From positions 2,268,776 through 2,328,330 of the forward strand of contig BFEA01000012.1 of assembly GCA_003427395.1 (NCBI GenBank): a stretch of 59,555 bases of DNA, given 5' to 3'. Positions 55,599 to 59,555 of this stretch are shown in pieces. The notes beneath the pieces were generated by a model that worked only from the letters and a program-made list of their open reading frames with translations, made no database searches and was not told where the DNA came from. Both the position numbers and the translations under genes were made by a program. Every line of letters starts with the position of its first letter. Position 1 is the stretch's first letter. The stretch is from Chara braunii. Its lineage: Eukaryota > Streptophyta > Charophyceae > Charales > Characeae.

Positions 55599-55684
55599 CT
55601 ATGCTTGTAGGGGTCCCCTCTATATAGTCTTAGGAGTAGTGGTAGGAAGGTAGTGAAAGGCAAAAGAATTTGAGAGAAGAATAT
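55599..55684 (+). repeat. 85-bp dispersed repeat, copy 4
   Basis: CCTATGCTTGTAGGGGTCCC, CTCTATATAGTCTTAGGAGT, AGTGGTAGGAAGGTAG and GAGAGAAGAATATA, as in the other copies at 23.5 and 34.4 kb. Confidence 0.8.
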
Positions 55685-55899
55685 AGTGTAAAAAAGAAAA
55701 AGTCTCTGCACTAGGGCGTATCAGGAAGTTCTTCCTGGTAGGTCCACGGGAGGTGATCACCAGTTTTGGGTCGCCACAACCCGCCACGTCCTGGTAGAGC
55801 TACGGGAAGTGAGAGGCCCACCGGAAGTGGATCCCAGTTTGTCTTCTTTGCTCTCGTCTCCAGGGGCATTGACCGCCATGGCAATTTTAATGCCCCTTA

Positions 55900-56000
55900 C
55901 TCCCTCCCTCCCTCCGTCCCTCCCTCCCTCCCTCCCTCTTCCCTCTCGCACTTGCTCGCACCCTCCATCCCTCCCTCTCTCTCTCCCTCTCTCTCATATA
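55900..56000. repeat. CT-rich microsatellite
   Basis: CCCT/CCTC and CTCTCT tract just before the inverted-repeat element at 56027. Confidence 0.9.
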
Positions 56001-56026
56001 CACGTACAAAACCATGCTAAAGAGGG

Positions 56027-56893
56027 GTCTCGTTAGACACTCCTAAAAGAATCCTAAAAAAAATAGGATCAGTCCTAAAAGATTTTTAGGATCTGTGGCG
56101 TCTTGGTTAGAAGAATCCTAGAAGTACAGCTTTTAGGACGAGTCTTAAATGGTATCCCGCGGCCAGTTTCATGCATGTATACGGAGACGTGGCGCCGATG
56201 TCCGCCCATCGTCGTCCCATGTCCGTCATATACAGGGGTGCAGACCGCGGTTGTGTTTCGCCTGCCGAATCCCAATTGCGTGAGTGCCATTTGATGCATT
56301 CCCGGGCGGCGAAGACAGGCGGGCCACGCCCACGTATAGCACGGGCACGAGGTCGGTGATGGAGTGGATGTTGGTGGCGGTGGCCATGTGTTGTCTGCTG
56401 AGGAGCAGGGTGCAGTAGTGCTGACGGTGACGGCTGTCGTTCTCCGCCCGCAGATCGGCAAACCATCATCGGTGCACCACCCTTTCTCCCTCCGCAAAGC
56501 TTCTGCACCCAAAGGTGGACTACAGCGGGGGCAGGACACTGCAAGACGTCCCCTACAAGATTCGCCTCCCCCCCTCTGCCCCAATGGCTAGAGGCTCTGG
56601 CTGTTGCCGTCGTCCCACTGCCAAAGGCCTGCAATGTCCATGCAGTGGCCCCACGAACAACTTCTGCGCCACGGAGTTGTGGACATTGCTGCCCTGCACG
56701 TGTTGGCCAAGCTCCGTGAGACACGGACTCCCGAATTTTAAAGCTCCTCGTGAGTAGCTTTATTTTTTCGGTCGTTTTGCCTGGGGATTCCTTAAAGAAA
56801 ATTGGAATGCTCCTTACGCTGTTTGCACATTTTCTTCACGATTTCCTTTTTAGGAAGCATCTAACCACAATGCGAAGGAGTGTCTAACGAGAT
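56027..56893. mobile_element. 0.87-kb element with 18-bp inverted ends
   Basis: GTCTCGTTAGACACTCCT (56027-56044) and AGGAGTGTCTAACGAGAT (56876-56893) are inverted with one mismatch. Next to each end are TTAGGA/TCCTAA phrases (left AATCCTAAAA, ATTTTTAGGATC; right TTTTTAGGAAGC). The interior is GC-rich, with a 205-codon - strand frame (56107-56724) that I do not recognise. It could be a non-autonomous DNA transposon that captured host sequence. Confidence 0.7.
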
Positions 56894-57295
56894 CCTAAGT
56901 GTTTGTTCACTTTCTAGGAGAGATGTCCGTGGCCACAGGCTTGGACATTTTCCTGATTCCCTTGGCAGGGGACCATAAATGACCTTCCAAAATGCGAGAT
57001 TGCAATCGGATGAGAATTTCCCCTTGCTACCTAGAGTAATTGCTCCTGGCCCGTCTTCCAGATGGGAGGTTTGGGCCTGCCCTTGAAAAATGGCCACATG
57101 CTCACTGCAGCCGTTCAGTTCCCTCCCATTCCTTCTTTTGTCGTTCCTGATCTGACCCCCCTCCTTCAGTCAAGTCTCCCTGGCGCACCCCCATCCCCTT
57201 AGTCCTACCTCAGTGTCTACCACTCAGGACAATCACCCCTCTCACATCTTGGTGGGAGTCTGCAACTCGGGATAATCACCCCTCTAACATCGTGG
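56894..57295. other. interval without recognised gene
   Basis: ACTCAGGACAATCACCCCTC and ACTCGGGATAATCACCCCTC near 57221 and 57255 are a small duplication of about 34 bp leading into the next tandem repeat. Confidence 0.5.
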
Positions 57296-57702
57296 TGGGA
57301 TGAGCTGACCGGACAGAGGTTGGAGGCACTACCGCTAAGCAGGAACCTTACTCGGCCCTGGTTGAAGCATATTCGAAAGAGCCCTGTCATAGGTCGGATC
57401 AGTTATGGCAGTTTGGGCAGAAAGGACAAGAGGTGCTGTTTTTCAGCGGGGTGATGTAGAGTGGGCTTTTCACTTGGAGGGGGTGGGACAGGAGGGATGG
57501 TGGGATGACCTGACCGGACAGCGGTTGCAGGCACCACCACTAAGCAGGAACCTCACTCGGCCCTGGTGGAATATTTGAAAGAGCCCTGTCATAGGTGGGA
57601 TCAGTTACGGCAGTTGGGGCAGAAAGGACAAGGGGTGCTGTATTTCAGCGGGGTGATGTTGAGTGGGCTTTTTACTTGGAGGGGGTGGGACAGGAGGGAT
57701 GG
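57296..57702. repeat. tandem duplication of about 205 bp
   Basis: Copies at 57296-57500 and 57501-57702 share TGGGATGA, CTGACCGGACAG, AAGCAGGAACCT, CTCGGCCCTGGT, AGAGCCCTGTCATAGGT, TTTCAGCGGGGTGATGT and GGGTGGGACAGGAGGGATGG. High identity suggests recent origin. Confidence 0.93.
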
Positions 57703-58752
57703 CGAACTTCAGCTCTGCGGAGGTATACTCTAGGGGGAATTGTACGCCGCTGAGGGAGTTGGGGTGACCCTTTAGGGGGCTGTCCTGAACTGGGGCTGAT
57801 GAGGAGAGGGGGCTTCTCCCGGCGGAGGCAGTGTAGGGACAGGGGGGTGGCTTTTCTTTGAGGGGAGGGAGAAATCCTGGGGTTATTCTGTGAGCCCTTG
57901 ATTGCTGCTGGTGGTGGAAGGTCACACCAGGGTGTTCTTGTGGATGGGTATAAAGTGTCCTGCTGGTGAGGAGGGCTAGCCGGTTGGATGGAAATAGGGC
58001 ATAGCAGCGGTGGAAATGGTGGCTCTGCTGTTTTAAGTGTTGCTGGAGTAAGGTTAAAGGGGTCTGATGGGGTGTCCTGGTGGGATGAACACAATCAGTG
58101 TGTGACGGAGTGGGATGGAATGGGATGCATCAGAACAGCGATTTTGGTGGTGATTGGCTACTTGTCTGACACCTTGTTGATGCCGTCATACTCTTAGGAT
58201 TGCAGATGACGGTGGCCAGAACGATGCTGGAAAGTGCCAGGGCTTGGTTGTGCTGCCCTGTAACCCGAGTTGGGTGGGGGCATGAGGCCTGGTTGTTCTG
58301 GGGCGGGTCGCACCATCCTGTAACCCAGCAGCTGGGGATGTGAGCCCTGGTAGAGGCTAGGTTGTTGAGAACATGAGGGTTGAGATAGGTTAGGATAAGC
58401 TGCTAAAAGGCACTAGGGGAGTTTGGTTTTGATGCTGTAAATGCCTCAAAGCTCCTGTGGAATAAGCGTAGGTAATTCAAGGTACTTCAATAGATTCGTA
58501 GTCTCTTTATAGTCCTCCTGAAATTGTTAGTTGGTTCATAATTGCTATCCCCAGCTGAATTTCTCTTTTCTTCTCTTCTCTTCTCTTTTCTCTCCTCTCC
58601 TCTCCTCTTCGCTCCTCTCCTCTCCTCTCCTCTTGTGCCCCCCAAAGTTCAGTACGCGGTCCCTCTATGTGTCTGAACATTCTCTACGAGCTCCTAGAGG
58701 CAGTGTCTACTGACGTAGACAGCACCCTAGCCCAGCTCTTGTTCACGTCATC
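57703..58752. other. interval without recognised gene
   Basis: GGTGGG- and GGGATGG-rich sequence and a TCTTCTCTTCTC tract near 58562-58635. CCTGTAACCC recurs near 58256 and 58317. Frames here are compositional. Confidence 0.45.
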
Positions 58753-59405
58753 CCTAATACTCTAAAGCAAAACGCGGGTCTCGCGTGACGCTTCCCGGGG
58801 CTTCCCAGGAGTACCCGTTGCCTGTTGGGCCCAGGCCGAATCGGGGCCCGGGCTGAATCGGCGGAAGGAATGTGTCAGGAGCGGCAGTTGGCAGTCGGGC
58901 CCAGGGCGATTTGGGGACCTGGCCGAATCGGCCGAAGTAATTTGCGGGTTTTTTTCGCGCCGGCGTTTTTTTTTTGGGCCGTGTGGCTGCTGTTTCCAAA
59001 TCGTCATCGTCTTTGTGAATCCGCCGAAGTAATCAGCTTTTTTTCCCCTAATACTCTAAAGCAAAACGCGGGTCTCGCGTGACGCTTCCCAGGAGTACCC
59101 GTTGCCTGTTGGGCCCAGGCCGAATCGGGGCACGGGCTGAATCGGCGGAAGGAATTTGTCAGGAGTGGCAGTTGGCAGTCGGGCCCAGGGCGATTCGGGG
59201 ACCTGGCCGAATCGGCCGAAGTAATTTGCGGGTTTTTTTCGCGCCGGCTTTTTTTTTTTGGGCCGTGTGGCTGCTGTTTCGAAATCGTCATCGTATTTGT
59301 GAATCCGCCGAAGTAATTAGCGGTTTTTTTTGGCGCCAACGTTTTTTTTTTTGGCCCGTGTGGCTGCTGTTTCAAAATCGTCATCGGCTTTGTGGGTTTT
59401 CGAAT
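58753..59405. repeat. tandem repeat with 294-bp period, 2.3 copies
   Basis: Copies start with CCTAATACTCTAAAGCAAAA at 58753 and 59047. They share CGCGGGTCTCGCGTGACGCT, GGGCCCAGGCCGAATCGGGG, GGCCGAATCGGCCGAAGTAA and GTGTGGCTGCTGTTTC. A third, partial copy of the last module follows to about 59405. The first copy has an extra GGGGCTTCCC. The unit contains CG-rich palindromes such as GGCCGAATCGGCC. Confidence 0.93.
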
Positions 59406-59555
59406 TCGTCATCATCTGTTCGAAGTTTCGTTTTCCGCTCGCTGTTTAGGGTGAAGGTGATTGGATTTCGTCGGTGTTTGTTGGAATTCTGTGATCAATT
59501 GTGACGAAGGGCGGGCAGTGGGAACGACGAGAGAGAGAGAGAGAGAGAGAGAGAG
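59406..59555. repeat. right edge ending in (GA)n
   Basis: Short unique sequence, then an uninterrupted GA run from 59529 to the end of the window. Confidence 0.95.

Noticed and set aside
56107-56724. 205-aa - strand frame as a transposase
   Set aside because: No DDE-type spacing, zinc finger or other transposase motif could be seen; the frame lies in GC-rich DNA where long open frames are common.
58754-59384. Lysine-rich frames in the right-end repeats (GPKKK, RREKNPQITSADSARS)
   Set aside because: They repeat with the 294-bp satellite unit and derive from T homopolymers.

Overview
The window looks like repeat-rich nuclear DNA of a green plant-lineage eukaryote, most likely a charophycean alga such as Chara. 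This is inferred from a plant-type vacuolar H+-ATPase subunit A of exactly the plant length (623 aa), from PIF/Harbinger and Myb/SANT-like transposon proteins of the kind abundant in Chara, from very long non-coding intervals, and from large swings in base composition. Both ends of the window lie in (GA)n microsatellite, so it may be a contig whose assembly stopped at these runs.

Only two genes look intact. At 25.3-27.2 kb is an intronless plant-type V-ATPase catalytic subunit A with all nucleotide-binding motifs. At 53.0-54.2 kb is an intronless Gfo/Idh/MocA-family NAD(P)-dependent oxidoreductase with an alanine/glycine homopolymer insertion. The two are not functionally related as far as can be seen.

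Most other recognisable content is decayed mobile DNA. 0-15 kb is AT-rich and holds a broken gag with a CCHC zinc knuckle (2.1-3.2 kb), a GAACG-rich tandem repeat family set in (TA)n tracts (10.7-12.2 kb), and two copies of a hairpin-forming dispersed repeat (7.6 and 14.1 kb). 15-21 kb is a GC-rich island that reads as one PIF/Harbinger DNA transposon: a Myb/SANT-like gene on the + strand and a DDE transposase on the - strand, the latter with three in-frame stops but all three catalytic acidic residues. 21-23.5 kb is AT-rich and empty. 27-41 kb contains the 3' flank of the V-ATPase gene, many micro- and minisatellites, two copies of a foldback MITE and a 1.2-kb inverted-repeat element. 41-48 kb is again AT-rich: a TTAA-flanked MITE inserted in a degenerate repeat array, a fragment of organelle-type (probably mitochondrial) rpl14, and a decayed Ty3/gypsy retrotransposon with gag, zinc knuckle, protease and reverse transcriptase in canonical order. 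48-59.5 kb holds tRNA-like SINE heads, a perfect 28-bp-TIR MITE with TTAA ends, nested inverted repeats, and tandem duplications of 180, 205, 216 and 294 bp.

I found no CRISPR, no bacterial operon, no rRNA, and no convincing intact tRNA gene. Genes with many short exons could be hidden in the intervals I call empty, because exon detection by eye is weak.
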